A stretch of DNA of 64,000 nucleotides from Heterohyrax brucei (lineage: Eukaryota; Chordata; Mammalia; Hyracoidea; Procaviidae): NCBI GenBank assembly GCA_028571685.1, contig CM053148.1, positions 87,318,001-87,382,000 on the forward strand, in the 5' to 3' direction. Position 1 is the first letter of the stretch. Each line of letters begins with the position of its first letter. Under the pieces are notes generated by a model. The model searched no databases. It saw only the letters and a list, made by a program, of their open reading frames with translations, and was not told the DNA's origin. This document shows positions 46,235 through 57,822 of this stretch, one piece after another. The translations under genes were made by a program, and so were the position numbers.

Positions 46235-46372
46235 AAGCCAAAACCTAAGCACGCTGTCGTTGAGTCAGTTCCAACTCATGGTGCCTTTACGATCAGCTGG
46301 TGGTTCAAACTGCCAACCGCTGGATTAGCGCCATAGCACTTTTGAGTAAAATCGTTGCGTCACCAAGGTCTC
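46235..46372 (-). mobile_element. AfroSINE, central deletion
   Basis: ccaaaacctaagcacgctgt, gttgagtcagttccaactca, then directly ggtggttcaaactgccaacc and the head caccaaggtctcct. The agtagaactgcc block is lost. Confidence 0.82.
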
Positions 46373-46773
46373 CTCTGTTAACATCACAGGCTCAAAATTT
46401 CAATTTATATCAAAGTCTGTGAAGGACTTAGATTGGGATTTTCTTTCTATTTTCCTAACCCTTTCATTCTATTCCCTCCTCTGAACTCATCCCTTGTTTT
46501 CTTATTTGTAATCCTCAATTACAAACAACTGTTTTTTCCAGAATTGTCTCTTAAAACACATAGCTTACCCTGGTCTCTCGTACCTCCATGGTGTTTCATT
46601 TTCGGCTTCTGGAAGGGATCTGCTCTATCTATTACCTTCTTTCTAACCACCTCATGTCCCACGGAGGTACAAAGTCTTTGTGTGCCACTGCCAGCCCAGC
46701 CTAAAGACGAGCAGTTGGAACACACCCATTGGTACCACAGAGGAGAAGCCTGGCTTCTTTAGTGTTTCCATTA
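46373..46773. other. Unassigned sequence
   Basis: A 109-codon plus frame (46433-46762) starts with a hydrophobic, F/L/P-rich run. No domain recognised, and no promoter or splice evidence. Confidence 0.35.
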
Positions 46774-46850
46774 AGATTACAGCCAAAAAACCCAATGGAG
46801 CAGTTCTACTCTATAACACGTGGGGTCTCCTTGAGTCAGACTCAGAGAGA
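46774..46850 (+). mobile_element. Long-form AfroSINE 3' fragment
   Basis: gattacagccaaaaaaccca, ggagcagttctactctataa, ggggtctccttgagtcagac. 5'-truncated. Confidence 0.7.
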
Positions 46851-48659
46851 TGAAAACATGTTTGAACTTGGTTTTCCTTTGTTGTCTTCAATTAAGGCTG
46901 AACTCAGAGTCAACCTGCACCATGAAGTATTTATAAGAGAACTTCATTCTCTGAATTCTGTATATTTTCTTTCAACACCACATATTTTAGCTCATAAAAT
47001 TTATTAAGTTGTTGAGCTAATCATACATTGCCAAAGAGTTTGGGAGTCTCAAGGCCAAGGCCCTAAGATAGGACCAGGCTGCCAGCAGCTCTTCAAGATC
47101 CAAGAGAGTGAGAAAGTAACTTAGATGCTATGATTTCCCTAACAGTATCCAGCCTTGCGTGGGGCATTTATGTTGGCTGTTTTTATTTGTTTGAAATAGT
47201 GGGATGTTTTGGACAAATGTAATTTAAAGGAGATTACGGAGGGAATAAAGCATGTCTGTTTCATTACAGTTAAGCCATAACCACCCATTGCTTGTCTGTG
47301 AGCTGTTCGATAGCATGAATAGCTCAGTTTGATTCCTAATGCAACTGCACTGCTATGTGGCCTTATAGGATGTAATGTCAGTGAGCCTGTCAGCTTCAGC
47401 GTATGTTCCTGTTGTCTCATAAGCAGTGAAGTATGATCTTGATTGATCCGCATAGTTGTCGTTTGCTTGATATCCTTCTGCTTTTTCCTGGGCTTGCTTT
47501 TGCATGAGTTCATGGCTCTCAATCAACATATATACAAGAATTCTTCTATTGGAAAGTATCGTGGCATTAATATTACCGAATCTTTTGTATTTAAGGCAAT
47601 ATGTTGGTTTACAGAGCTTCATTAGTGATACGGACAAGGAATATTTACACTTGTAATTAAATCTTGAATTCTTTTAAGCTACAGTAACCTTTGTATGCTT
47701 TAATTAACGAAACATGATGAAAACTCTGTTTTAACTATTTAGTATTCATAGTTGGGATCTTAGTTTCTTCAGTTAATAACAATTCTAAAAGTAACTTTTA
47801 AATTACAAAGTTATTAACTGAGAACTCCTAATTCAATATTATCGAGGTCACTAAAAGCAACCTCTAATAATATCTCTAATTTCTAGCTCAAAGGCATGAA
47901 GTTTTGTGAAAATAAGATTTTTCTATGATGTTTCTTTAGGATTAACTGGACAAAAACTGATGTTAAAATCCCTAAATGGTTGATTAGGGAGGTTTGATAA
48001 TAAACTTTTAGATGGAAGACATAAGCTTCCTTCTCACCACCCCCTGACCTTTTGTGAATCAATATATGACTTTATATCTGAATGAATAGGACTGGCATCT
48101 TTAAGCCTGTTGCCATCTGAATCCTAAATTGAATTTCTTTTCATCGATTACATCATCAAATAGGAGATACTTGTTCAGAGTTTAACAACTGACACACCTT
48201 GCCACAGCTGCTCACTATAATGTGGATGGCTTCAACAAAATTACCTTTTATGGGACCAGTCCCCCACTCAGTAGTCCTTTTACTGCTAGAATCGAAGGTA
48301 TTTATCCTTTTGTCCTTAAAGTTCTTGCTGTGTGGCTTTGATTCCCAGGCATGATGTGGGGAAGCGAGCTAACTAATCAGCTAGTGATGCATGATGCACT
48401 TACTGCTTAAGGTCCACAACCTGCCTAAACTACCCTAATGACATCAAAATAGTTTTCTTTTTTTTTCAGGGTGTAGGGGGAGAGGTCGAATTCTTTTTTT
48501 TTTTTTTAAACCAGTGACACATAAAAGACTAAGATGGAAATATGTGGCAGAGATCTTCCAGATTTGATATTCATCATACTTGTCCTGGCAGTTGAAATTG
48601 GAGCAAGACCACATCCTTAAGCAAATGAAAAGACCCTAAGGAAACTGGTCCTGGATGCC
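46851..48659. other. Long unassigned stretch with overlapping frames
   Basis: About 1.8 kb. Two overlapping minus frames (47139-47522, 127 codons; 47353-47637, 94 codons) are the only notable feature. The 94-codon frame is rich in polar residues (EKAEGYQANDNYADQSRSYF) and looks less repeat-like than its neighbours, but matches no family I know. It might be a decayed processed gene copy. A T12 run lies at 48497-48508. Confidence 0.35.
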
Positions 48660-50524
48660 TGTCTTAGTCATCTGGGGCTCAATAACAGAAATACTGCAAG
48701 TGGATGGCTTTAAAAAAGAGAAATTTATTCACAGTCCAGTAGGCTAAAAGTCCAAATTTAAGGTGTCAGCTCCTGGGAAAGGCTTTCTCTGTTGGCTCCG
48801 GGGGCAGGTCCTTGTCTTCAATCTGCTCCTTGACCAGGGGCTTTTCAAAGGAAGAGTTCTGCCCCTGGTGCTGCTTTCTGGGTAGTATGAGGTCCCCAAA
48901 TGTCTCTGCTTTCTCCTCTCCTTTGTATCTCTAGAGACCACCTCAAGGCACAGTAAAGTCTTACATGTTGAGTCCTGCCCCACCAACAGAACTGCTACCC
49001 ATTCTCCCTCATTAATATCATAGAGGCAGGGTTTACAAGATACAGGAACATCACACATTACCAGGAATCATGCAATAGCCAAATTGTTACCCATCTTTTT
49101 GGAGAACACAGTTCAATCCATGATATTATACCCTTTGACTCCCCCATCACTTCCTTGCAGCATGGAAAACATATTCACCCCATCATAACAAAAGTCTTAA
49201 GTTCAAGTCCAAAATCCAGAAATTCTACTTCCACCATGAAATCTGGAATGCAAATTATCTTCTTCCAAAATACAAGGGCAGAACAGGTAGGCATTACCTA
49301 GACATTTCTATTACAAATGGAAGAAATCATATGAATAAAAGGCATCAGGTAAATTAGCAGAACACATTACTTTAGCCCTCAAGTCTTGAAAATAATACTA
49401 TGTTCTCTGAAATGTTTTATGCAACAGCCTTGCCTCTAGACTCTAGGTATTGGCCACACTCTCCAAATTCTCAGTGGAGTCTCCTTGGCACTGGGCTTCA
49501 GCTCCTCCTTTCAGGCCCACTGGGACAGCAACTCCGCTTTCTCAGCTTTAGTCACACAGTTTTCCCTGCTCATCTAAGTGGCAACTCTAGTCTTAGAAAC
49601 ACCAGGAGTCACTGCTTCACCCTTAGAGATCCTCAAAGTCATGGCCACACCTTTTGAAACTGAGGCAGCTGAGCTTTTGATGGTCCTTGTCTCTTTTGCT
49701 TCTGCCTCCTGTGGCCTCTTAGCCAGCATCTCCGACCCTTTTCTGCCACACAAAGGGTATAAAGCTTTGTAACTCCATCTGTAAGTTCCCAGAAGCAACC
49801 CACTCCTCCAGGAACTTTCCTGCACAGAGGCACACAGCTTTCTTGCTCCATGGGTTGGCTTCTGCATCTGCTGCTGCCTGTTGGCTACTATTTCTCATCA
49901 TCTGTGCCTTCCTTGGTATTAACAATTCTTATCAGTTCCTTCTGAGTCTTCTATCCATTCACAGTTTCAAAATGACTTTCAAATTTTAGGTATTTGTTAG
50001 ATTACCACCCCACTCTCTCAGTATCAAATTCTGTCTTAGTCATCTCATATGGCAATAACAGAAATACTACAAGTGAATGGCTTTGACAAAGAGATTTTTT
50101 TTCTGTTACAGCCCAGTATGCTACAAGTCCAAAATCAGGGTGTCATCTCCAGGGTAAGGCTTTCTCTGTTGGCTCTGGAGGAAGGTCTTTGTCTTCAGTC
50201 TTCTGCTGGACTGGGAGTTTCTGGGGTGCTGAGGCCCCTTCCAAATAACGTGCTCTGCTCCTGGCACTGGTTCTTTCTTGATGGCACAAGGTCCCCAAAT
50301 CTCTCTGCTGGCTTCTTTCTTTTATATCTCTAGAGATTGCCTTAAGACCCAATGTGATTATACACACTGAGCCTTGCCCACCAACACAACTGCCACTCAT
50401 TCTCCCTATTAACATCATAGAACTGGGATTTACAACCTATAAGAGAATTATACAATACCGGAAATCATGGTGCTAGCCAAATTGCTACACACGTTTTTAT
50501 GGGGACACAATTTAATCCACGACA
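48660..50524 (-). mobile_element. MaLR provirus with two LTRs
   Basis: Fossil element on the minus strand: 5' LTR at 50032-50524 (493 bp), internal region 49126-50031 (906 bp), 3' LTR at 48660-49125 (466 bp). Both LTRs are readable end to end and clearly diverged from each other. Next to the 5' LTR the minus strand reads gaatttgatactgagagagt, resembling the ERVL/MaLR primer-binding site. A purine-rich stretch borders the 3' LTR. The internal region is short, as expected of MaLR, and its overlapping frames (49400-49925) are not genes. It is broken many times over. Flanks atgcc and aggtc are only a weak duplication. Confidence 0.88.
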
Positions 50525-50931
50525 AGGTCCATCATATCTTCAATTCCTGCTGGCATTGTCCTCTTCCTATGCTATCATGTCCTTCACCTTTAATGCAAGC
50601 TTTATGCGAGCATGCTCCATGAAGTTCTGGGTGCCCTTCTGTTCACTGAACATGTGTGGTCTTTACAGTCATCACTTTTGATAGGTTTTATAACACTTGA
50701 CTCTTCTTTTCCATTGATCTCATGTCCACTTCAACCAGATCCTGTGCTTGAACCTTGAGCCCTGTTACAGTCTGAAGGTGCCTGACTTTCCGTAGGAAGA
50801 CCTGACCACATCCTTCATCTATCTTAATGACTTCTGTTCTTTGATATAGTTCATTAAGCACTGAACTGTTGACTCTTTGTCTATCAACACTATTCTGAAT
50901 TATCTTTCTAGAAATTCTGGTGGTGTACAGA
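50525..50931. other. Unassigned sequence
   Basis: About 400 bp next to the MaLR provirus. Nothing recognised. Confidence 0.4.
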
Positions 50932-51095
50932 AACCCAGCTGGCTTAATGGTTAAGTGCTACATCTGCTAACCAAAAGGTTGGCATTTCAACTCCACCAAG
51001 CATTCCTTGGAAACTCTATGGGGCAGTTCTGCTCTGTCCTAAGGGTGGCTATGAATTAGAATTGACTCAAAGGCACTGGATTTGGTTATAGTTTA
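50932..51095 (+). mobile_element. AfroSINE
   Basis: Head gaaacccagctggcttaatg, gctaaccaaaaggttggcat, body ccttggaaactctatggggc, tail tagaattgactcaaaggcac. Confidence 0.93.
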
Positions 51096-52628
51096 TACAT
51101 TGTACATGTGAGGTTCCATCAAGCACTGTTTTAATTAGCTGTTTGGCAATATTCCACCTTTTCTTTTTTATTCTTTGTCACACCTACTCAGCCATATCCC
51201 ACGACTTGATTAAACAAAGTGCTTTGTCTTTAACTGAAAATAGTCAACAATGGACTGATGCAGAAAAACTAAAGAAAGAAAAAAAATGAAGCTGTTGGTT
51301 CATCCTTTATATCATGGTCAGCAATTTCAGTATAGAAAATTGATGTCATTTATTTAGCCATTGGTATTTACACTTTTTCTTTTTTATGACTGGAGAAATT
51401 TATTAGTAGGGTGGGAAGAGTCATTTAGATATAAAAGACTTTGACAGAAACACTCCTAGGTAATAACTCATCTTAAGAGGAAAGAGAGTAAGTGGTAATA
51501 GCATTTTCAACAATATTACCTCAGTCATCAGAGGGAAGGGACTAGTTTAACTATACTAATTTGTCACCAGATTTGTCCCAAGACAGGCCTTGCTATCTGG
51601 CACACTGTTGGGAATCCAGATTGAGGTTTCAAGAAAAAGGGACAGAAACTGAAGAGTGTATAGAGCATTTAATAGTGAAGTGTAGAATTGCTTTGAAAAC
51701 CAGATCATCAAGAGTTTATAAAGGAGGGTAGGAAAGTTTCTTCGTAGGGAAAAAAAAAAAAAAAAAGGTGTCTTTTGCACATTGGGGTTTTATGGAATTG
51801 AGCTCTGCTGGTGCTTACACGCTAGGTTTTATCAGTGTTAGATAAGAAAACTCCTGGCCAGCTGTACCCAGTCCAGATGACCAGCTACAGCTCCAAGAAT
51901 AACATTATCTCATGCCACAACTTTCAGCCACATTGCAAAGCAGTATTGGCTGCAGCGAACGGGCAGAATGGTAATTTTGGGCAGCAGACAAGAAAGCCCA
52001 TGGCACAGCTATGAGGGCTTTTCTTTTGTGTCTATGAGCATATACCAGAATTTCACATGGGAGGTTATCTGAATAAAGTATAATGGGATTTAGAAGTAGT
52101 TGATGAGCTTAAAAGAATAAACAGGGCAGGAAAAAAGAAAAGTGTTTTTTCTTGCTGGTTAATGCTGGCTCATTTGTCTATGATGCTACACTACATCAAT
52201 ATTCACTCTACATGATTATACACATTTCTCTCTGAAAAGGTAGAAGTACTTCCCCAAATTGTGCGTACTCCTGCAATTCTCATTATCTCCCACCATATAG
52301 CTGTTTCTGCTATGATATAGTTATTAAAACTTATTAAAACTCATAAATGATAAAAAGCTTTTTCATTTTGAAGAGACAAAACACGGTTTTAAAATCCCTG
52401 GAATTTGGCATGGAATCAAAATATCTTTTTAAATCAAATGTTTATACTTTCTGAGGCACTTTGATAAGGCTATGAGTATTCCGACGAACTATTTTTCATC
52501 TGGGCTCAGATTATACAAAGAAACTAAATTCATCTAAGACTGTAAAACTGAAGTCCAATATACAGGAGTCTGATTCAGATGGGATGCACTGATACTGTCG
52601 TATCGCTTAGACACCATTTGCAACATGC
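51096..52628. other. Long unassigned stretch
   Basis: About 1.5 kb. A run of 17 A lies at 51750-51766, with a minus frame (51556-51780) starting beside it. Nothing else recognised. Confidence 0.4.
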
Positions 52629-52922
52629 TGTGTTAGTTTATCTAGTGCTGCTATAACAGAAATGCTACAAGTTGATGGCTTTAATAAGCAGAAGTTATTT
52701 GGTCACAGCTTAAGGGGCTAGGAGTACAAGTTTGGGGTGCCATCTCTAAGGAAGTTTTTCTCTCTCTACTGGTTTTGTGAGAAGGTCCCTGCCATCAGTC
52801 ACCTGGTCTAGGAGCCTTTCAGTACTGAGATACCAGCTCAAAGGAGGCACTTCACAACTGATGCTTCTTTCTTGGTGGCATGAGGTCCCTCCTCTCTTCT
52901 TCAATTTCTTCTCTTTCTCTCT
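52629..52922 (-). mobile_element. MaLR LTR, partial
   Basis: Minus-strand LTR start tgtgttagtttatctagtgc through gctacaagttgatggcttta and cttggtggcatgaggtccct, then cut off where family A sequence begins. The remaining LTR was not found on the far side. Confidence 0.82.
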
Positions 52923-53252
52923 TTCTGTCCTTTTTTCCCCGCTATGATTAAGTGAAAGCGAACAATCCAACTCAATTTTGCATGACAGCTTATCTGCAGT
53001 TCCTTCTGCTCTCCTTGTCCAGTGACAGCACATTCCTCCTTTTCAGTCTATACTTCTAGGATCCTCTTAACAAGCTCCTGTTACCTCTCCTGCATGCTTT
53101 TCTCTCCCATCTAGAAAGAGACCAGTTGGACAGCCTCCTATAAATACATGGAACCATAAAGTACACATAACATATGGTCACACTGTGTCCCCAGGTTCAG
53201 TCCAGGAGACAGAAGGACCCATGTGAATGGGAGACTGCATCAATGTGTGATT
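52923..53252 (-). mobile_element. Family A copy with inverted 5' end
   Basis: From 52923 to about 53204 this is family A on the minus strand (plus text: ttaagtgaaagcgaacaatc, gcagttccttctgctctcct, gtgacagcacattcctcc, ggaaccataaagtacacata). From 53205 to 53252 the family A 5' motif gagacagaaggacccatgtg lies on the plus strand, opposite to the rest. Such a 5' inversion is typical of twin priming. A-rich tail: the T/C-rich tract at 52905-52940. Confidence 0.72.
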
Positions 53253-53687
53253 TCTTCTTTCTACATTCATTGTTTTTTTTTTTTTTTTAAATCAAGAGCA
53301 GATATGTATTTTGTGAACATAGCAAGTCAGACAGTCATGAGACTTTCAAAAAAAGGAAACCAAAAGAGTTGGTACTAGTTTAATTCCAAACTTTCATTCC
53401 TATGTATACTGGGCACAATTTTTATTACCATAATTAGTGGTTAAGTGCTAAGAACAGCATATCTTACTTTCAGAGATGTGTTCTTTAGTTAAACAGTTAA
53501 AGCTTGAGTAACATTAGCTTAAAAAAATGTGAAAATGATCACAATCAAGGCAATTCTGTCAGAATGCTGAATGAAAAAGCTCATAGAAACTCCTGTCCAG
53601 TATTTTATATATAAATATTTGTGCCTTGTGGATTACTTATAAAGGAAAATTGCAGGTTGCCAAAACACACACACGGTTTGACCATTG
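53253..53687. other. Unassigned sequence with a T run
   Basis: An 18-base T run lies at about 53271-53288. Nothing else recognised up to the mariner at 53688. Confidence 0.45.
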
Positions 53688-54214
53688 AGTTTGTGAACTT
53701 CATTGGTCTAAGTGCTACATGCCTCATTGTTGATATTACCATAGTTACATTCAAAGTCCTCCCGTTTGGAAGCTCTGCATCCATGCCAGCACCTAGTCCA
53801 CCCTTCAAAGCAATTTTGGGACTCTTTCTGCAGTGGCCATTGAGCACGGTGGCGTGGTACCTAGTTCACAAACTTAATTGTCTAGTTGTCTGTGAGGAAG
53901 TTTGTAGTCAGTAAACAAATGACTGTACTGAAACAACCTCCCTTACTTACCTGATCTGGCCCCCTGTGCCTTTTTCCTTTACCTGAAGATAAACAGGAAA
54001 TATTGAAAAGAAGACATTTAGATGCCGTTCAGGACATCAAGGACAATACAACAACACCTCCAATGGGCATTCCAGAAAGACTTCCAAAATTGCTTTGAAG
54101 GATGAACGAGGCACTGGCATCAGTACGTAGCTTCCCAATGGGAGTACTTGCAAGGTGAACGCAGTGAGATTCAGCAATGGGGTGTGTAACACTTCTACGA
54201 TGAGTTCACAAACT
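53688..54214 (+). mobile_element. Foldback mariner, 527 bp
   Basis: Same structure and almost the same length as the copy at 42608-43135. Arms of about 160 bp (53688-53848 and 54056-54214) are inverted copies: agtttgtgaacttcattggt at the left; the right end reads tgagttcacaaact. The central region is decayed transposase (cctcccttacttacctgatc = PPYLPDL-like) with stops. Target TA at 54215-54216; TG at the left in its place. The frames at 53605-53914 are shadows of the left arm. Confidence 0.85.
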
Positions 54215-54336
54215 TAATTGGCAGTCCTTGTACTTCACAATCAGCTGCAAACTACATGAATGTATAAGGGATGATGTCATAAATATATTTAGTTTGGAGT
54301 TTGAGGTTTTTTTTGATAACAACATTTTCTGGTAGC
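54215..54336. other. Unassigned spacer
   Basis: Short, nothing recognised. Confidence 0.4.
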
Positions 54337-54497
54337 TTAGCTGGTGTCCCAGTGGTTAGGGGCTTGTCTACTAACCCCAAAGTGGCAGTTCAAGTCCGCC
54401 AGCTACTCACTCTTCTTGGTAAATCTATGTGGCCACTTCTACCCTGTTTTGTAGGGTTGCTGTGAATCTGAACCAGCTTGAAGGCAACAGGCTTGTT
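54337..54497 (+). mobile_element. AfroSINE
   Basis: gtgtcccagtggttaggggc, ggcagttcaagtccgccagc, ctgtgaatctgaaccagctt. Diverged. Confidence 0.85.
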
Positions 54498-54712
54498 TCT
54501 CCAGCTGCAAACCACAGGGAAACCTTTAGAATTAGTCACCCGTCTTAAGAAACTGGGACAAAATTTAAAGTGACATATCTGTCTTTTCACCAAAAATTCT
54601 TCCTGTGAAAAAAACAAAACATTGGTTGAACAAAGAAATGACCCTAGCAATGTTAAAATTGTGAATTATGCAAACCTTAATATGTTGAATCTGAAATTTT
54701 TCTCTTTCTCAC

Positions 54713-54874
54713 AAAACCCTGGCGGCATAGTGGTTAAGTGCCATGTCTGCTAACAAAAGTTCAGCAGTTGAAATCCTCCAGGGGCTCTTTGGAAACTCTA
54801 TGGGGCAGTTCTACTTTGCCCTATAGAGTTACTATGAGTGGGAAGTGATTCAGCCACAGTGGGTTTGGTTTTCT
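54713..54874 (+). mobile_element. AfroSINE, full length
   Basis: Head aaaccctggcggcatagtgg, gttcagcagttgaaatcctc, body ggaaactctatggggcagtt, tail gggaagtgattcagccacag with ggtttggtttt. Confidence 0.93.
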
Positions 54875-55684
54875 TACTTAATAAATTGTAATTGCATGCC
54901 AAGGCATAAAGCTTTGCAAGGAAAAGTTTTGGAGGGGACTATTTAAACTACAGTGCTACTTTTGAATCTATGCATTATTAATTTTTCAGGCACTGACCAT
55001 ACAATCAAAACACGTGATTTGTGTTTCTCTTCATGTCTGTCTCCTGCCCAACGTCTTTCTCATTGCTGCTTATTGTTAAGTAAGTTCCAGCTCCAGTGGC
55101 TTTCCTTCATGACACAGCATCTGAGGCACACTGCAGCATCGGTGACTGATGACGAATGAAGTTCGTTGTGCTCTGTTAGAGTGTTCTAACACATAGTTAC
55201 ATCCAAATATTCTGAATACTAGCAGCAACCAAATCTGCACGAGCAAGCATTCCCCAGGAGGGGATAAAACTAACTGTCTTTAACTAATTTTTAATTGAAG
55301 AATAAATAACAACAATAAAAAAAAATAAACTGTGCAATTCACTTAATCTTATAGTAAGAATATTAAAAAGGAATCCTTAGGATATTGTTATTCTGAGTGT
55401 CTTTTGTTCAGATGTCCGTTGACACATTTTTTACTACTTTTGAATTCAATATGATGATGAGTATACTATAAGACAGTGTAATCAAAATCAGAAACTGCAC
55501 TTAGAAGTACGAGGCAATCAGAAAGAAATATTTAAAGTGCATTTTAGTTCTGGAAGTATCAATAATTTTCTATTACTCTAAAGATTTCATGTCACAGAGC
55601 ATGCTTTCCTCATTCTTTAAATTGCAACAAAATTTGTTTCTGAGGCTGTGTGGAGGAGAATGGCATGGGTCCTACTTCCAGGTG
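54875..55684. other. Unassigned sequence
   Basis: About 0.8 kb. No recognised repeat or exon. A candidate for single-copy sequence. Confidence 0.4.
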
Positions 55685-55912
55685 TTAGAATTTGCCTTTT
55701 CTGTTCACCCCTTGTAAACTATGGGACCTGGGACAGTTTCTCTAAGCCTTGCTTGTTTTATTTATGAAATGTAGGATTACCTATAGCTACCCAGGTTTTT
55801 TTTTTTTTTTTTTTTTTTTTTATGAGGATCTCGAAAGCAATCCAAGTACATAAAACAGTGCTTGTCATATAGTCAGTGTTCTACAAATATTGTTGTTACT
55901 GTTAACATCAGT
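55685..55912 (+). mobile_element. MIR SINE with an inserted T26 run
   Basis: MIR-type (mammalian-wide) SINE in the plus sense. The core aactatgggacctgggacag and ctctaagccttgcttg lie before a homopolymer of 26 T at 55796-55821. The 3' portion taaaacagtgcttgtcatat and tctacaaatattgttgttac follows it. The T run replaces part of the consensus. Much older than the AfroSINEs. Confidence 0.7.
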
Positions 55913-55934
55913 ATGATACGATCATATTAAGCAC

Positions 55935-56405
55935 AGATATCACCTTAACGACTAAGGTGCATCTGACCCAAATCGTGGTAGTTTAATCACTTCATCTGCA
56001 TACAAAAGCTGGAGGATGAATAAGGAAGACAGAAGAGAACTGATGCCTTTGGACTGTGGTGCTAGAGAAGAACATTGAATATACTGTGGACTGCCAAAAG
56101 AATGAACAAATCTGTCATGAAAAAAGTGTAACCTGAATACTCATCAAAAAGAAAAGATAGAAGGACTGAGTCTCATATACTTTGGACATGTATCAAGAGG
56201 GATCCTTGGGGAAGAACGTCATGCCTGGTGAAGTCAGGGAAAAAGGGGAAGACCCTCCACCAGATAGATTAACACAGTGGCTGCAACGATGGGCTCAAGC
56301 ATAGCAACAATTGTGAGACTAGGATAGGACTGGGCAGTAGTTTTTTTCTGTTGTCATGCAGTCTCTATGAATCAGAACCACCCTGAAGGCATTAAACAAC
56401 AACAC
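55935..56405 (+). mobile_element. RTE LINE 3' end fragment
   Basis: Plus-strand RTE: gatgaataaggaagacagaa, actgtggactgccaaaagaa, catatactttggacatgtat, cacagtggctgcaacgatgg, and the tail ggcattaaacaacaacacc. 5'-truncated, frame broken. Confidence 0.9.
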
Positions 56406-57082
56406 CATAATTATCAGCTTGATTAAATAATTCATAGCTCTGATGTTTCTGCACAAAGTCAGACACCAGGTCCATATTCTTCAAAACTTACATGAACTCA
56501 CTTTTCATAATGTGATGACCTTTTAGCTGAGAGCTATGTGTAAATAGACATTGACTAGGTGAAGGAGCAATGTGAGTGGTACTCATGTGAGAGGGAACAC
56601 GGTCTGTTAAAACACCTGGAAGAAAAGGAGAGAGACCACTGAGTCTGCAATTCAAACAGCGATAGGTATAATTTCTATACAGCAAAGCAAGGGGGATATT
56701 TATTAAAGTGTTTGGGGTGATAGCATGTCTGTGGCTATTTAGCATATGAGGTTTGGGAAGCCAACAATGTGCTTTGAAATGGGTGAATTCTAACCAGGTT
56801 TTCTTGCTCCTATGTTTAAGTAAGAAAATTCTGTCTATGCTGAGGATAATGGACTGAAGGAAGATACTTTCACACTACAAGTTGGAGATAATAGCGATTT
56901 GGATTAAGAAGTGTTTTTGAACAATGCATGGACTTGAAAGACTTTCGCTGACACACTTGGATCAATTTGATAAACTGAAAACGGGTAAGAGAAAGAGAAA
57001 CTTACAAAGCTGCCTTAGGTTTAGATGGCGGTGATGCCTATTGCTGGTAGGGAGGAGAGGACAGTTAAGTTGCTTTAAGTTA
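56406..57082. other. Unassigned sequence
   Basis: About 0.68 kb. Minus frames at 56488-56745 and 56962-57249 match nothing known; the second crosses into the family A copy. Confidence 0.4.
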
Positions 57083-57310
57083 ATACATCTATAGGATATC
57101 ATCCTGCTGACCTCTGGCTGGAGGAAAGAGAGTGGGTGGAGAGAAGGGGAAAGGAGACTGTTGGGAGGATGAGACATGTATGGAGCAGAGAGGAATAGTG
57201 TGCTGTCACCAGACAGGGAGAGCAGTGGAAGCTGCATAGAGGTGGGCATGTGAATTTATATGGAAATGTACATTTTCACTCAATCGTATCAAACAAAAAA
57301 AAAAAAAAAA
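57083..57310 (+). mobile_element. Family A retroelement 3' end
   Basis: About 210 bp plus a 17-base A run. It begins at atacatctataggatatcat and is very close to the copy at 37578: gtgctgtcaccagacaggga, tggaagctgcatagaggtgg, cattttcactcaatcgtatc. 5'-truncated. The high similarity of these two copies suggests recent spread or one subfamily. Confidence 0.8.
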
Positions 57311-57365
57311 GTGAGTTTATGAACACCTTTGGCCAAGACTGTAGAAGAGGAAATAACTGTGTCTA

Positions 57366-57528
57366 AAAGAAATCCTGGTGGCCTAGTGGTTAAGTCCTAC
57401 AGCGCCTAACACAATGATTGGCAGTTCAAACTCACCAGGTGCTCCCTGGAAACTATATGGGGCAGTTCTACTTCCTCCTAAAGGGTTGCTAGGAGTTGGA
57501 ACTGACTCGATGCAATTGTATTTTATTA
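57366..57528 (+). mobile_element. AfroSINE
   Basis: aaatcctggtggcctagtgg, ttggcagttcaaactcacca, ggagttggaactgactcgat. Tail changed to attgtatttta. Confidence 0.92.
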
Positions 57529-57582
57529 TTTGTTTTTTGGCTTAGAAGAGGTCTACACAAAAAGTATGAATTTAAAATTGTT

Positions 57583-57726
57583 ACTATGACCCAGTAGTTG
57601 GTTAGGAGCTATGGCTGTTCACCACAAGTTTGGTAGTTCAAATCCACTAGCAGCATCTTGGAAACCCTGTGGGGCAAGTTGTGCTCTAATTTAGTGTTGG
57701 GATGAGTCAGAACCAACCCCATGGAT
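57583..57726 (+). mobile_element. AfroSINE, diverged
   Basis: gttaggagctatggctgttc, gtagttcaaatccactagca, gatgagtcagaaccaacccc. Head and tail are worn. Confidence 0.82.
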
Positions 57727-57822
57727 TCCTGGACATGATTATAGATAGGTAAGACCTCCAATAAAAAAGTTTAGAGAAGAAAAGGAAGGATGCGTCCCAC
57801 ATTAAACAATGAAGTTAGGTAG

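Noticed and set aside
49400-49925. Cluster of overlapping frames on both strands
   Set aside because: They fall in the internal region of the MaLR provirus. Overlap on both strands reflects a moderately GC-rich stretch, not genes.
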